From the NCBI RefSeq assembly GCF_947495565.1, contig NZ_CANLZM010000009.1, positions 62,001-126,000 on the forward strand: a stretch of 64,000 nucleotides of DNA, in the 5' to 3' direction. How positions within the stretch are numbered: the first letter of the stretch is position 1; every line of letters begins with the position of its first letter. The stretch is from an uncultured Pontibacter sp. GTDB lineage: Bacteria > Bacteroidota > Bacteroidia > Cytophagales > Hymenobacteraceae. Below the pieces are notes generated by a model, which was not told where the DNA came from, did no database searches, and was given only the letters and a program-made list of their open reading frames with translations. Below are positions 52,379 to 62,273 of the stretch, in pieces. The translations under genes and the position numbers were made by a program.

Positions 52379-53762
52379 TCTTTTCGCCTTTAATCATGTT
52401 CCAGACAGTAAGGAAGATAATTTTCATGTCCATCATAAAACTCCATTTGGCCATGTACATCACATCGTACTCTACACGCTTCTCCATCAGGTGTATTTCT
52501 TTAGTCTCACCACGGAAACCGCTTACTTGCGCATAACCTGTAATACCAGGAGTTACAAAGTGACGCGTTTTATACTTAGAGATTACTTTTGAGTATTGGT
52601 CCAACTGCGACACCAGGTTCGGGCGCGGCCCTACAACTGACATGTCTCCTAACAGTACGTTGAAAAACTGTGGCAGTTCGTCTAAACTTGTCTTGCGCAT
52701 GAAGGCACCGAAGCGGGTGATACGCGGGTCGTTCTTAGTTGCCTGAAGCTCAGTGTTATTGTTCACACGCATTGTGCGGAATTTATAACAAACAAACAGC
52801 CTGTTCTTTTTGCCTGGGCGCAACTGCTTGAAGAAAATCGGTCCTTTGGATTCCAGCTTAATCAGCAGAGCGATAATTGGGAACAGGATCGGGAAAATCA
52901 GCAGAATTACTGCAAGTGAAAAAGCCACATCAAATATACGCTTGATCACACGGTTAGAGGCAAGCTCCAATGGCTCGTTACGCACGCTCAGCATCGGAAT
53001 GTTGTGGTAGAAGTATACACTTACATCCTTTTTAACAATGGCACTGAAATCAGGCACAAGGCGCAGGTAAATAAAGTTATCGTTGGCAAACTCTGTCAGC
53101 TCGTTAATCTGAGCTTCATCGGTAAGAGGTTTGGTATAATAGATTTCGTCGATGCTGTGCTGCAGGCAGTAGTCTTTCAGTTCTTCTATACCGCCGCGCA
53201 CCTGGCTGCTGTACGGGCTACTCATATCGGCTTCATCATCAAAAAAGCCCATAAATTTAGTCCCGATCTCATCGTTGTTGCTCAGCGACTGGTGCAGCGA
53301 AGCGGCTGCCGGCCCCGAACCAACTATTACATAACGCGTGTGCGCCATATCGGAGTTGGTAAAGTATCGACCCACCTGAAACATAATCAGACGGCTGAAA
53401 CCGATAAGCATTACGGTAGATGCATAAGTATAAAGCAGCAGGAGTCTTGACAGTTGCTCCAAATTAAATATCACAATACAGCTTGCCAAGATAAGAGCAT
53501 GCAATACAAATGTGTTGATCAGGTTACCTAGGCGTTTGCTTACAGGCAGAATACCATCTATCCTTAACACAAAGTTAGAGAAGCCAGAAACGATCCACCA
53601 TACCAAGGCGAACAACACGAAAAAGATATTGTACTGATAGTCCAGCTCAAGGTCTCCGTACCTAACGAAGTTAGAGAACTTAAAAGCGAAGGCGATAAGA
53701 GTAGCATCTAAGGCTAACAGAAGAAACCTGTTAAAGCTATAATAGTGTTTATATTTATTCAT
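52368..53762 (-). CDS. Undecaprenyl-phosphate sugar phosphotransferase (initiating transferase)
   Basis: A 464-residue polyisoprenyl-phosphate hexose-1-phosphate transferase of the WbaP/WcaJ type. Four N-terminal membrane segments (about 10-120), a Rossmann-like middle (about 135-250, YVIVGSGPAAASLHQSL), a re-entrant helix (about 275-300) and the catalytic domain with KGPIFFKQLRPGKKNR, CYKFRTMRVN, KTSLDELPQFFNVLLGDMSVVGPRP and TPGITGYAQVSGFRG. It starts EPS assembly by loading sugar-1-phosphate onto undecaprenyl phosphate. It lies on the opposite strand and 28 kb from the flippase, but nothing else in the window could do this step. Confidence 0.92.
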   Translation of the reverse strand: MNKYKHYYSFNRFLLLALDATLIAFAFKFSNFVRYGDLELDYQYNIFFVLFALVWWIVSGFSNFVLRIDGILPVSKRLGNLINTFVLHALILASCIVIFNLEQLSRLLLLYTYASTVMLIGFSRLIMFQVGRYFTNSDMAHTRYVIVGSGPAAASLHQSLSNNDEIGTKFMGFFDDEADMSSPYSSQVRGGIEELKDYCLQHSIDEIYYTKPLTDEAQINELTEFANDNFIYLRLVPDFSAIVKKDVSVYFYHNIPMLSVRNEPLELASNRVIKRIFDVAFSLAVILLIFPILFPIIALLIKLESKGPIFFKQLRPGKKNRLFVCYKFRTMRVNNNTELQATKNDPRITRFGAFMRKTSLDELPQFFNVLLGDMSVVGPRPNLVSQLDQYSKVISKYKTRHFVTPGITGYAQVSGFRGETKEIHLMEKRVEYDVMYMAKWSFMMDMKIIFLTVWNMIKGEKNAY

Positions 53763-54817
53763 TTGGTTGAGTACTTTTTGGGGTCATAAGTAAACGTTGG
53801 TATTCTACACTGCTTCACAATTTCCATCTTCACATACTACCTTTTCAGGTCATACCGCATTGCTTTGCTACTTAACACTAGTCTTTAAATGTGTTACCGG
53901 CGTCTCCGGCTAACATAAGCTATCCTTGTCTGGCAATTCAGCTATTTGTCTTATTAACTGTGGTACCAAAGCTTTAGCTGTGGGTCTTGTGTGTTTAGTG
54001 TGAAATACGACCTTAGCCGCAGGAAGGTTTATGATTTTATCAAGTTCTATTAAAAAAGAATAATTTAATAATATATTAAAATTTAGATATTTATATATTA
54101 AAAACCCCTAATAATTAAGCATATAGCTACATCGCTACTATATTAGCGTAGTGTGTTATTTAAATAAATATTTATTGAATATATAATTTAAACTATGTTA
54201 AATCTTTATATGGAGTCGCTCCTGAAGTTGGCTTTAAAGAGGGGCAGCAAAGTATGTATTAAAGTTCATTTTATATAATTATTTTTATATAAAGCTAAAT
54301 TAAATCCACAAAAACAAGCATTTATATAAATAAGACTTTTTTCATGGACTTACTGCAAAAACCTATAATTAAGCTTTTGAAAAATGTGCAATTAATCTAA
54401 TTTTACTATTGCTAAGAGGAGTTTAAGAGAAAACATGGGAGAGACGGAATTTTGATAAAGAACTATGTTCTACCGTTATAGGCAATTATCCGGTTAACTA
54501 CCGAAAAACGAGCTGTATACGCTTTACAATTTTTTAATGTTTTGCTCTTGTAGAAATAATTGCAAAAAAAACCTCTGGAGATTGAACTTTAGCACCTTCA
54601 ATAATACTTATTCGTGGTGTATCTGCATTAGCACCTATTGTATTTATACTTGATGAGTTCGCTAGCAGCACAAGCTTGATATTGACACCTTTTTATAAAA
54701 CTCCCGCGACCGTGCTGTTTGTGCGCAAGGGTTTAAGTAAACCTAAGGCTGGGATTTAGCAACTGGTATTTGCCATTAAATTAAGAACTATATAAAGAAA
54801 ATTTACCGCCCAAGTAT
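53763..54817. other. AT-rich 1.05-kb divergent gap
   Basis: No credible ORF on either strand. The middle (about 54050-54400) is extremely AT-rich, with TTTATATAA-like repeats and a short CGCTA-TAGCG repeat near 54131. Two AAC-N17-CGTA pairs face the sugar transferase (54006-54029 and 54518-54541), one base longer than the spacing elsewhere. A TACCGTTATAGG stretch at 54471 resembles the -10 part of the SGNH elements without a matching AAC. A regulatory RNA cannot be excluded. Confidence 0.4.
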
Positions 54818-57800
54818 ATGCGTCTACCTGCCAAAGGCATTTTATGTCTGCTCCTGCTGCAGCTTTGGAGTGCCTTCACAAACTACACCTACGCCCAAGA
54901 CTGTACTACCTCTATCACCTCCGCCGGCAGCCTGTGCGGCTCTGACAATGTTGTACTTTCCGCAAGCGAGGCAGATACGTACCTGTGGTCTAACGGAGCC
55001 ACTACACGAAGCATAACCGTTACCCAGCCAGGCACTTACAGTGTCACAACCGCTCAGGCAGATGGCTGCGAAAGCAATTCCGAGGAGTTCTTGGTGACAA
55101 ATGGCCCCGATGCCACTGTGGCTGACCCAATCAATTTCTTTACTTCCTGTAGCTATGCCGGCAATGTTTCAACTTTCGAGTTGACAATAGAAAACGCCTC
55201 TACCACGAAGGATTCAAACACCCGTTACGAGATAAACTGGGGCGACGGCACTACCAACACGTTAGGGCAAGAGTTTGAAACCGCCGCGCACACCTACAGG
55301 TCTGGCGGTTCTTTTAAGCTTTCGGTAACTGCTTACGACACCAACGGCTGCAGCAGCACTCACGAAGAACGAGTGTTTATCGGCAGTAACCCGAGCCTTG
55401 GCCTGGCGAGCCGCGGTAACACTAACGACTGTGCTCCTGCTACCTTTATATTCGATATTCTTAACACGGAAGGCAACTCAGCTCAGACTGTTTATACCTT
55501 TCAGTTTGATGACGGCTCGGCTCCCATGACGTTTACACACGCCAACCTGCCTAAAACCATCGAGCATACTTTCACGGAATCTTCCATGCAGAAGGTTGGG
55601 CGTGCCTTTACACTGAGCGCTACAGCCACCAACCCTTGCGGAACCACGCCAGCCACGGTGGGCGGCATTAGGATTTCCAAAGGGCCTATTGCTGATTTTG
55701 GCATTGGCAAGGCCTGTCTGAACACCCCGATTAAACTTTCTGACAAAACAATTGCAGGATTTAACGCGAACGCCGCCAATGGAAGCAGCGCCAGCAGCTA
55801 TGTGGTAGAGTGGGAAATTTTTCCAGCGCAGGGCTGGGAGTATACTACCGGCAACTTTAAGTCAAACAATCCTTTTGTAATATTTACAGTGCCTGGCACT
55901 TATACTATCCGGCTTACCTCCACTCCTACTGGTGTTAACACAAAATGTACCTCCAGCACTATCGAGAAGGTAATAACAATAGAAGAGCCTCCTGTTGCTG
56001 ATTTTACTTTTAACGGCGACAACACATGTACTCCGGCTGTGTTCACGGCAACCAATACTTCTACCGGGCCTGAGGCATCCTATACCTGGCAGGTGAGCCC
56101 TGCCGAGGGTTGGGAGTTTACGCAAGGCACTACCGCTAGCTCTCGCGATGCCGGGTTTCAGTTTAGCAAGTCGGGCACATATGTCATAGCGCTTACAGCC
56201 GGCAACAACTGCCAAACATCACTTAAGGAAACAACAATTATTATTAAGGATAAGCCGCAAGTGCGGTTGCCGGAGCAACAGGTATACTGCGGCCCTCAAA
56301 CAATTCTCTTTTCTGAGGAAAACGCAGCACACGCACCTGTTTACGATGCTCAACAGGGCACCATCAGCCAATACCAATGGTCTATTACAGGCCCTGGGGC
56401 AACAGCTTTTGGAGATGGCACCGAAGCAGGCTCGGCTTACCCGAGCATCCGCTTCAGCGAGGCGGGCACTTATCTTGTCAGTGTAACAGCTACCAACGAG
56501 TGCGGTGTTTCTGAAACAGCAACGCAGCAGATCGTAATCAATCCGTTACCAGATCTGAAAGTCACTTCAACGGAGCCAGCTCTTTGCATAGGCAGCAGCA
56601 CTACGCTGCAGGTAGAGGGCGCTGATACTTATACTTGGGCACCTGCCATAGGCTTGAGCGCCACTACTGGCAGCACTCTAACCGCGAATCCAACTGAAAC
56701 AACAACTTATACCGTTACCGGCACCAACTCAGAAACAGGCTGCACCAGCACCACAACCTTTACTTTAGAGGTGAATCCGCTGCCAGAAGTGCAGGTATCC
56801 TCAAATACTCAGGAAATTTGCCTGGGACAAGGTGCGGCTATACTTTCCGCCACCGGCGCCAACAGCTATTCTTGGTCTCCTGCCACGGGTCTGAGTGCCA
56901 CATCAGGTGCAGAAATCACGGCAAGTCCGCTTGAAACCACGACTTACACTGTAACAGGATATAACAGCGCCACTGGCTGCAGCAGCACTGCCACAGTTAC
57001 TGTTACTGTTAACCCGCTTCCAGAGGTTAACGCTGGAGCAGACCTTACCGTCTGTGATGATCCTACTCCGCTGCAGTTGCAGGCAAGCCCTTCTGGTGGT
57101 GTGTGGAGCGGTGAATTCGTGAACTCTGACGGCCAGTTTATACCTAACGGCAAAGGCTCCTTTGTGCTGACTTATACTTACACAGACGCCAAAGGCTGTA
57201 CCAACTCCGACCAAATGACGGTGAACGTCACAGATGTTGCGCAGGCGGCGGTAGCGCAGAAAAGCCTTGAAGTCTGCCTGAACGAAGGCAATTTTATACT
57301 TAGCGCAAGTCCTGCGGGCGGCAAGTGGAGCGGGTCCAGGTATGTTTCGGAGGATGGAACATTTACTCCTTCAGAAGTGGGCACTTATACTGTTACTTAT
57401 ACTGTGTATACCGGCACCTGCTTTACTACAGATCAAATGGAGGTTACGGTAAAGCCATTACCGGCAGCACCTGCTGTATCGGGTTTAAAAGACATTTGCT
57501 ATAACACAGCAACCATACTTCAGGCGGAAGTACAGACGGGCAGCATCAACTGGTACGACCAACTGAACGGGGGCAAACTACTGGGCACTACTCCGGCTGG
57601 CGTTGGTTACGAAACTGGGCAACTGACTACTACAACTGATTTTTATGCAGAGCACATTGGCGAGAACCAGTGTGCCAGCCCACGAACTAAAGTAACAGTG
57701 CTAGTACGTCCAGAAATTGCAGCCCCGGTTATAGAGCCTGTGTTGATTTGTGGAGCAGGCAAAGCCACTCTGGTAGCACAAGGCTCCGCTAGTAAGTATA

Positions 57801-60673
57801 ACTGGTACGATGCCAGCGCCAACTTAGTGGTAAGCCAGGGAAACAAAGTATTTGAACCAACTGTAGAACAAACAACAGTATTTTTTGCGGAGGCGGTTAT
57901 AGGCAACTGCGCCGGCCCGCGAACACAAGTGCAGGTAACCGTAAATCCTATACTTGATAACAACACCATTGAAGCCCCGGAAATAGTATGCGCTAACGCG
58001 CCTTTAACCATAACAGGCTCTGAGCCGATTGGCGGCAGCGGTGCAGGCACTTATACTTACCAGTGGAAGAGCAGCCTGGACGGCACTACCTTCACCATCA
58101 TTACGGGTGCAACGGGCAAAATCTATCAATCGCAGGAGGGGCTGGCGCTGCCAACCTCGTTCATGCGCGTGGTATACTCTGACGGCTGCGCACAGGAATC
58201 TGAAGCAGTGAAAGTGGAGGTGATTCCGGCCTTTACAAAAAATGAGCTTCGCGAAGTACCTGTTATCTGCTCCGGCCAGATTCCTGCAGAGATTCAGGGT
58301 GTAGTGGCCGGAGGCGCTGAACCTTACACCTATATCTGGTATGTGAGCGAAGACAACACCAACTTCAAAAAAATAGAAAACAGTAATTCGGCCAGTTACC
58401 AGCCAACCGCAGCACTCATTACCAATACATGGTATAAGCGCGTAGTACAGTCCGGCTCCTGCCCAGCAGTTACAAGCAATGCTATTATGGTGCGGGTGAT
58501 GCCTGCTATCAGCAAAAACATCATCACAGGCACGCAAACTATCTGTGAGGGAGACGCAGCCATACTTACCGGTCAGGCACCAGAGGGCGGCTACGGCACG
58601 GGCAGCTATACTTTCTACTGGGAGTCCAAAACTGCAGGTGGCGAGTACAGGGAGATTCCGAACAGCCGTGGCAACAGCACAAAAGATTGGACAGCTGCGA
58701 ACCTAATGGAGTCCACAACTTTCAGAAGAGTGGTCATGTCTGGCAGCTGCGCCGTAAGCACCAGCGACCCTGTAACCGTTAAGGTAAACCCTAAGCTGCT
58801 GAACCTGATTGCGGGCGACCAGGAAATATGCCAAGGCAGCACTCCTGAGCTGCTTATCAGCCTTACGCCTACCACAGGCGGCGAGCAGGGCAAGTATAAC
58901 TATACTTGGGAGTATAAATACCTCGATCAAACCGACTATATGCCGGCACCAGGCACCAACAACAGCGCCGACGGCAGCTACCAGCCAGGCAGCCTGAGCA
59001 GAACTACCCTGTTCCGCCGCAAAGTCACTTCGGACGGCTGTACCAGCTACTCAGATCCTATTACGGTGACGGTAAACCCGAACATCGAGAATTATAACAT
59101 TAAAGCGTCTCAAAACATTTACTCCGGCACAAAACCGGCTACGCTTACGGGCCTTAACACGACTCCTGTTACAGGTGGAAACGGCAAGTATACCTACCGC
59201 TGGGAGAGCAGAACGGAAGGCGGCAATTTTGAACCTGCTGAAGGAAACAATCAGAACGCCGACTATACTTTCCCGAGAGCGCTGTACCAAGACACTTGGT
59301 ATCGCCGCGTGATTATGTCCGGTGGCTGTGAGGTGCCATCTAATGAGATCCTGATTTCAGTGATAGCGGAGATTGCCAACAACGTCATCAAATCAGACCA
59401 GACGATTTGCATCGGTAACGTGCCTGCACCCCTAGAGGGCGAACAGCCAAAAGGCGGCGAAGGTAACTTTAACTACCGCTGGGAAAGCAGCACTAAGAAC
59501 GATAAAACTGGCTTTGTGACGGCACAAGGCTATAATGGCTCGCCAAACGATGGGCAGAGCTTTCAGCCAGGTCCTGTTACCCAAGACACCTGGTTCCGCC
59601 GCGTAGCTACTTCCGGCGTTTACACAGATATCAGTAATGCTGTGCTGATAACTGTAAAGCCTGAGCTAAGCAACAATGTGGTGCTATCGAATACACAGAC
59701 GGTTTGCTACGGAGAGGCGCCGGCTACGCTGGCTGGCTCTGAGCCAACAGGCGGCAGCGGAGAACCTGCTTACCTGTGGGAGCAAAGCAATGCCCGCAAC
59801 GGTATTTACACGCCTGCTCCGGGCCAGAACGACAGAAAGGACTATACCCCTAGCCCGCTAACAGAAAACACCTGGTTCAGAAGAGTGGTAACTTCCTCCT
59901 CGTGCGGCTCGCTTATCAGCAATGGTGTTGAGGTAAGGGTAACGCCATTGCCAGATATGCCGGTGGCACAGGGAGCCAGCATTTGCGCCGGAACCGGCAC
60001 TACACTATCCGCTACAGGCAAAGGAGGCAGGCTGGAGTGGTATGCCAGTGCGGCAGGCGGAACGCCACTTGCCACGGGTAGCACTTTCAGAACACCAGTA
60101 CTGCTGCACACCACCACTTATTATGTGCAGGAGGTAAAGAGCTGCGCGAGTAAGCGCCAGCCGGTAACGGTAAAAGTAACGGAACCGGAGCTAACTGCAG
60201 GCCCTGATGTAACAGTGGTAAAAGGCAGAAGCACACAGCTTAAAGCCAGCGGCGGCCTTACTTACAGCTGGTCTCCGGCTGAAGGCATGGACAACCCGAG
60301 CATCGCCAACCCAACCATTGCGCCCGAGAAAACTACCGTGTACACAGTAACGGCCACGACGGAAGGCGGCTGTACTTTTACTGATGAGGTGATAGTTGTG
60401 GTACTGCCTTTTGTTGACATCCCGAACACCTTTACACCGAACCAGGATGGTATAAACGACACTTGGGAAATCGAAAATATTGACAAGTATAGCAATTGTA
60501 AGGTGCAGATTTTCAATCAGTGGGGTAACGTGGTCTTCAGCTCCGAAGGATACAAGCAACCTTGGGATGGCCGCCAGAACGGAAATCCGTTGCCAATGGC
60601 TACTTACTACTATATTATCAAGTTAGACCAAAACGAAAAGCCATTAACTGGCAGTGTTACGATCGTTAAATAA
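54818..60673 (+). CDS. Giant T9SS type B adhesin with PKD and SprB-like repeats
   Basis: A 1951-residue protein with a signal peptide (to about 26, TYAQ). Repeats in order: an Ig-like start, PKD-type domains (about 105-580), SprB-like strands ending in TYTVTGTNSETGC (about 580-735), Ig_7-like modules with -WYD- (about 880-1040), seven copies of a roughly 95-residue module with two cysteines (about 1045-1708), another Ig_7-like module, a SprB-like module (about 1790-1865) and a type B CHU_C domain (about 1866-1951, NTFTPNQDGINDTWE). No enzyme domain is visible, so it is probably a gliding or biofilm adhesin. The PorP/SprF partner begins 11 nt after its stop. Confidence 0.88.
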   Translation: MRLPAKGILCLLLLQLWSAFTNYTYAQDCTTSITSAGSLCGSDNVVLSASEADTYLWSNGATTRSITVTQPGTYSVTTAQADGCESNSEEFLVTNGPDATVADPINFFTSCSYAGNVSTFELTIENASTTKDSNTRYEINWGDGTTNTLGQEFETAAHTYRSGGSFKLSVTAYDTNGCSSTHEERVFIGSNPSLGLASRGNTNDCAPATFIFDILNTEGNSAQTVYTFQFDDGSAPMTFTHANLPKTIEHTFTESSMQKVGRAFTLSATATNPCGTTPATVGGIRISKGPIADFGIGKACLNTPIKLSDKTIAGFNANAANGSSASSYVVEWEIFPAQGWEYTTGNFKSNNPFVIFTVPGTYTIRLTSTPTGVNTKCTSSTIEKVITIEEPPVADFTFNGDNTCTPAVFTATNTSTGPEASYTWQVSPAEGWEFTQGTTASSRDAGFQFSKSGTYVIALTAGNNCQTSLKETTIIIKDKPQVRLPEQQVYCGPQTILFSEENAAHAPVYDAQQGTISQYQWSITGPGATAFGDGTEAGSAYPSIRFSEAGTYLVSVTATNECGVSETATQQIVINPLPDLKVTSTEPALCIGSSTTLQVEGADTYTWAPAIGLSATTGSTLTANPTETTTYTVTGTNSETGCTSTTTFTLEVNPLPEVQVSSNTQEICLGQGAAILSATGANSYSWSPATGLSATSGAEITASPLETTTYTVTGYNSATGCSSTATVTVTVNPLPEVNAGADLTVCDDPTPLQLQASPSGGVWSGEFVNSDGQFIPNGKGSFVLTYTYTDAKGCTNSDQMTVNVTDVAQAAVAQKSLEVCLNEGNFILSASPAGGKWSGSRYVSEDGTFTPSEVGTYTVTYTVYTGTCFTTDQMEVTVKPLPAAPAVSGLKDICYNTATILQAEVQTGSINWYDQLNGGKLLGTTPAGVGYETGQLTTTTDFYAEHIGENQCASPRTKVTVLVRPEIAAPVIEPVLICGAGKATLVAQGSASKYNWYDASANLVVSQGNKVFEPTVEQTTVFFAEAVIGNCAGPRTQVQVTVNPILDNNTIEAPEIVCANAPLTITGSEPIGGSGAGTYTYQWKSSLDGTTFTIITGATGKIYQSQEGLALPTSFMRVVYSDGCAQESEAVKVEVIPAFTKNELREVPVICSGQIPAEIQGVVAGGAEPYTYIWYVSEDNTNFKKIENSNSASYQPTAALITNTWYKRVVQSGSCPAVTSNAIMVRVMPAISKNIITGTQTICEGDAAILTGQAPEGGYGTGSYTFYWESKTAGGEYREIPNSRGNSTKDWTAANLMESTTFRRVVMSGSCAVSTSDPVTVKVNPKLLNLIAGDQEICQGSTPELLISLTPTTGGEQGKYNYTWEYKYLDQTDYMPAPGTNNSADGSYQPGSLSRTTLFRRKVTSDGCTSYSDPITVTVNPNIENYNIKASQNIYSGTKPATLTGLNTTPVTGGNGKYTYRWESRTEGGNFEPAEGNNQNADYTFPRALYQDTWYRRVIMSGGCEVPSNEILISVIAEIANNVIKSDQTICIGNVPAPLEGEQPKGGEGNFNYRWESSTKNDKTGFVTAQGYNGSPNDGQSFQPGPVTQDTWFRRVATSGVYTDISNAVLITVKPELSNNVVLSNTQTVCYGEAPATLAGSEPTGGSGEPAYLWEQSNARNGIYTPAPGQNDRKDYTPSPLTENTWFRRVVTSSSCGSLISNGVEVRVTPLPDMPVAQGASICAGTGTTLSATGKGGRLEWYASAAGGTPLATGSTFRTPVLLHTTTYYVQEVKSCASKRQPVTVKVTEPELTAGPDVTVVKGRSTQLKASGGLTYSWSPAEGMDNPSIANPTIAPEKTTVYTVTATTEGGCTFTDEVIVVVLPFVDIPNTFTPNQDGINDTWEIENIDKYSNCKVQIFNQWGNVVFSSEGYKQPWDGRQNGNPLPMATYYYIIKLDQNEKPLTGSVTIVK
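57950..59945 (+). repeat. Seven tandem 95-residue adhesin modules
   Basis: Each module has the plan N-I-x-QTIC-GxxPA-L-G--P-GG-G-Y-Y-WE, then FRRVVxSGxC and a final V-V strand. Copies start near residues 1045, 1140, 1230, 1325, 1420, 1515 and 1615 of the protein. The fifth copy has lost the first cysteine (QNIYSG) and the sixth the second (SGVYTD). Confidence 0.75.
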
Positions 60674-60684
60674 GCCAATTATCT

Positions 60685-61704
60685 ATGAACAAACTTTTAG
60701 CCTTTGGAGTGATGTTTTTGGTTGCGGCTGGCAGCGCCTTTGCCCAGCAGCGGCCACAGTACACACAGTATACTTTAAACAACTACCTCGCTAACCCTGC
60801 CATAACAGGTATAGAGGATTACGCAGACCTGAAGCTAGGAACGCGCCACCAGTGGTCGGGCCTGGAAGGTGCACCGCAGTCATACTATGTTTCACTGCAC
60901 ATGCCGGTAAACAAGCCCGGCGGAAGCACTTATGGCGGCAGACGCAGCATGGCGAAAGAGTCAAGTATGAAATCGTCGAATATTTACCGGAAGTCGCGGC
61001 CGCATCACGGTTTCGGCCTGATGGCGATGTCGACAGAAACTGGCCCTTTAAAGCGCGGGAGCATCTCGGCCAGCTATGCCTATCACCAGCCGCTTTCACG
61101 CAATATTAAGGTGTCGGCAGGTGTGCAGCCGGGCATTATTCAGTACAGCCTTGACCCGGCAAGTGTAAAACTGGCCAACAACAGCCTGCATGACCCAGCT
61201 ATTTACGATGGCCGCGTAAACGAAGTGAAATTCGATTTAACAATGGGCCTGTGGCTTTACTCCCGGAATTTTTATGCCGGCGTAGCAGGGGCGCAACTTG
61301 TTCCGAGCAAGCGCCAGTTTGTTGCCGACAATACAGTATCCGATAACGAAGGTTCTTTACAGCAGCATTATTATGTTACCGGCGGTTACCGCCTGGATGT
61401 AGCTCCATACTTCGCGTTGATACCTTCGGTAATGGTAAAAATGGCACAGCCGAGTCCTTTATCAGTGGATGCTACCATGAAGGCCCTTTACGCCGACAGA
61501 CTATGGGCGGGCATTACCTACAGGCATAAAGAATCTGTGGCAGCTATGGCGGGCATTAGCATCAACCACCTGCTAGATTTGGCTTACTCTTATGATGCCA
61601 CCACCTCCCCGCTTGGGCAGGCAAGCGCAGGCAGCCACGAAGTTGTGCTCGGGTTTAAGCTGCGCAACACACGCAAGATAATTTGCCCGGAATGGGCATG
61701 GTAA
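60685..61704 (+). CDS. PorP/SprF-family type IX secretion outer-membrane protein
   Basis: A 339-residue protein with a signal peptide (AFAQ, about residue 20) followed by the family start QQRPQYTQYTLNNYLANPAITGIEDYADLKLGTRHQWSGLEGAPQSYY, a classic PorP/SprF signature, and beta-barrel strands. It directly follows the type B adhesin and would anchor or help export it. It is closer to the family consensus than the copy at 35949. Confidence 0.92.
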   Translation: MNKLLAFGVMFLVAAGSAFAQQRPQYTQYTLNNYLANPAITGIEDYADLKLGTRHQWSGLEGAPQSYYVSLHMPVNKPGGSTYGGRRSMAKESSMKSSNIYRKSRPHHGFGLMAMSTETGPLKRGSISASYAYHQPLSRNIKVSAGVQPGIIQYSLDPASVKLANNSLHDPAIYDGRVNEVKFDLTMGLWLYSRNFYAGVAGAQLVPSKRQFVADNTVSDNEGSLQQHYYVTGGYRLDVAPYFALIPSVMVKMAQPSPLSVDATMKALYADRLWAGITYRHKESVAAMAGISINHLLDLAYSYDATTSPLGQASAGSHEVVLGFKLRNTRKIICPEWAW

Positions 61705-61740
61705 ATATTAAATAATGGTTTAGTTTGAGAGACAGAAACG

Positions 61741-61770
61741 GGGCAGCTATTTTAGCTGTCCTTTTCTTTT
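61741..61770 (+). terminator. Terminator of the adhesin/PorP operon
   Basis: GGGCAGCTA (61741-61749) pairs with TAGCTGTCC (61753-61761), with one G-T pair, followed by TTTTCTTTT. It lies 37 nt after the PorP/SprF stop. Confidence 0.75.
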
Positions 61771-61837
61771 GGAAAAAGCAGCCGGGTGCAACCAATATAG
61801 TGGCTTTACAGTATGGCAATAACACAACCCCAACACT

Positions 61838-62230
61838 ATGCTTTTAAAAAAATTAACCGCCATACTTTTCGGCCTGGTATTTCTATCTTTTATTGCCTTG
61901 CAATATAATGATCCGGACCCGATGATTTGGATGATAGTATACGGCATAGCAGCCTTGCTGTGCTTTGCTATCGCAGCAGGTAAAGCCACTACCGGTATAC
62001 TATGGGCGGCCGCTGCAGTGTTTGCGGCTGGCGGCATTATTATGTGGCCGGAGCGTTTTGAGGGAGTCAGCATCGGTGGCGGCGACATCAAAAACATTGA
62101 AGAAGCCAGGGAGTCTTTAGGTTTGTTTATCAGCACCACCGTGTTTGCGGGCTTTGCCTTGGCAGAAAGCTACGGTTTTCGCCGTAGGGAAAGACTTCAG
62201 CAACTTCAAAAAGCAAAATGGGCTAACTGA
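61838..62230 (+). CDS. TMEM220-family membrane protein
   Basis: A 130-residue protein with four hydrophobic segments (about 5-20, 30-48, 53-70, 98-115). The motif ALQYNDPDPMIWM between the first two segments is the hallmark of the TMEM220 family. Function unknown. Monocistronic: a terminator lies upstream and the next gene is convergent. Confidence 0.85.
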   Translation: MLLKKLTAILFGLVFLSFIALQYNDPDPMIWMIVYGIAALLCFAIAAGKATTGILWAAAAVFAAGGIIMWPERFEGVSIGGGDIKNIEEARESLGLFISTTVFAGFALAESYGFRRRERLQQLQKAKWAN

Positions 62231-62249
62231 TATAAAACCAGATAGCCCA
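62207..62249 (-). terminator. Terminator of the copper operon, overlapping the TMEM220 end
   Basis: TGGGCTA-a-CTG (from 62219) pairs with CAG-a-TAGCCCA (to 62249). On the minus strand the stem is followed by TTTTGCTTTTTG, which lies within the last TMEM220 codons. Confidence 0.65.
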
Positions 62250-62273
62250 CAGTAAAACTCAATTTATTATACT

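Noticed and set aside
54131..54155. Short inverted repeat CGCTA-TAGCG in the AT-rich gap
   Set aside because: Five base pairs in AT-rich surroundings is within chance; kept only as a note in the gap entry.
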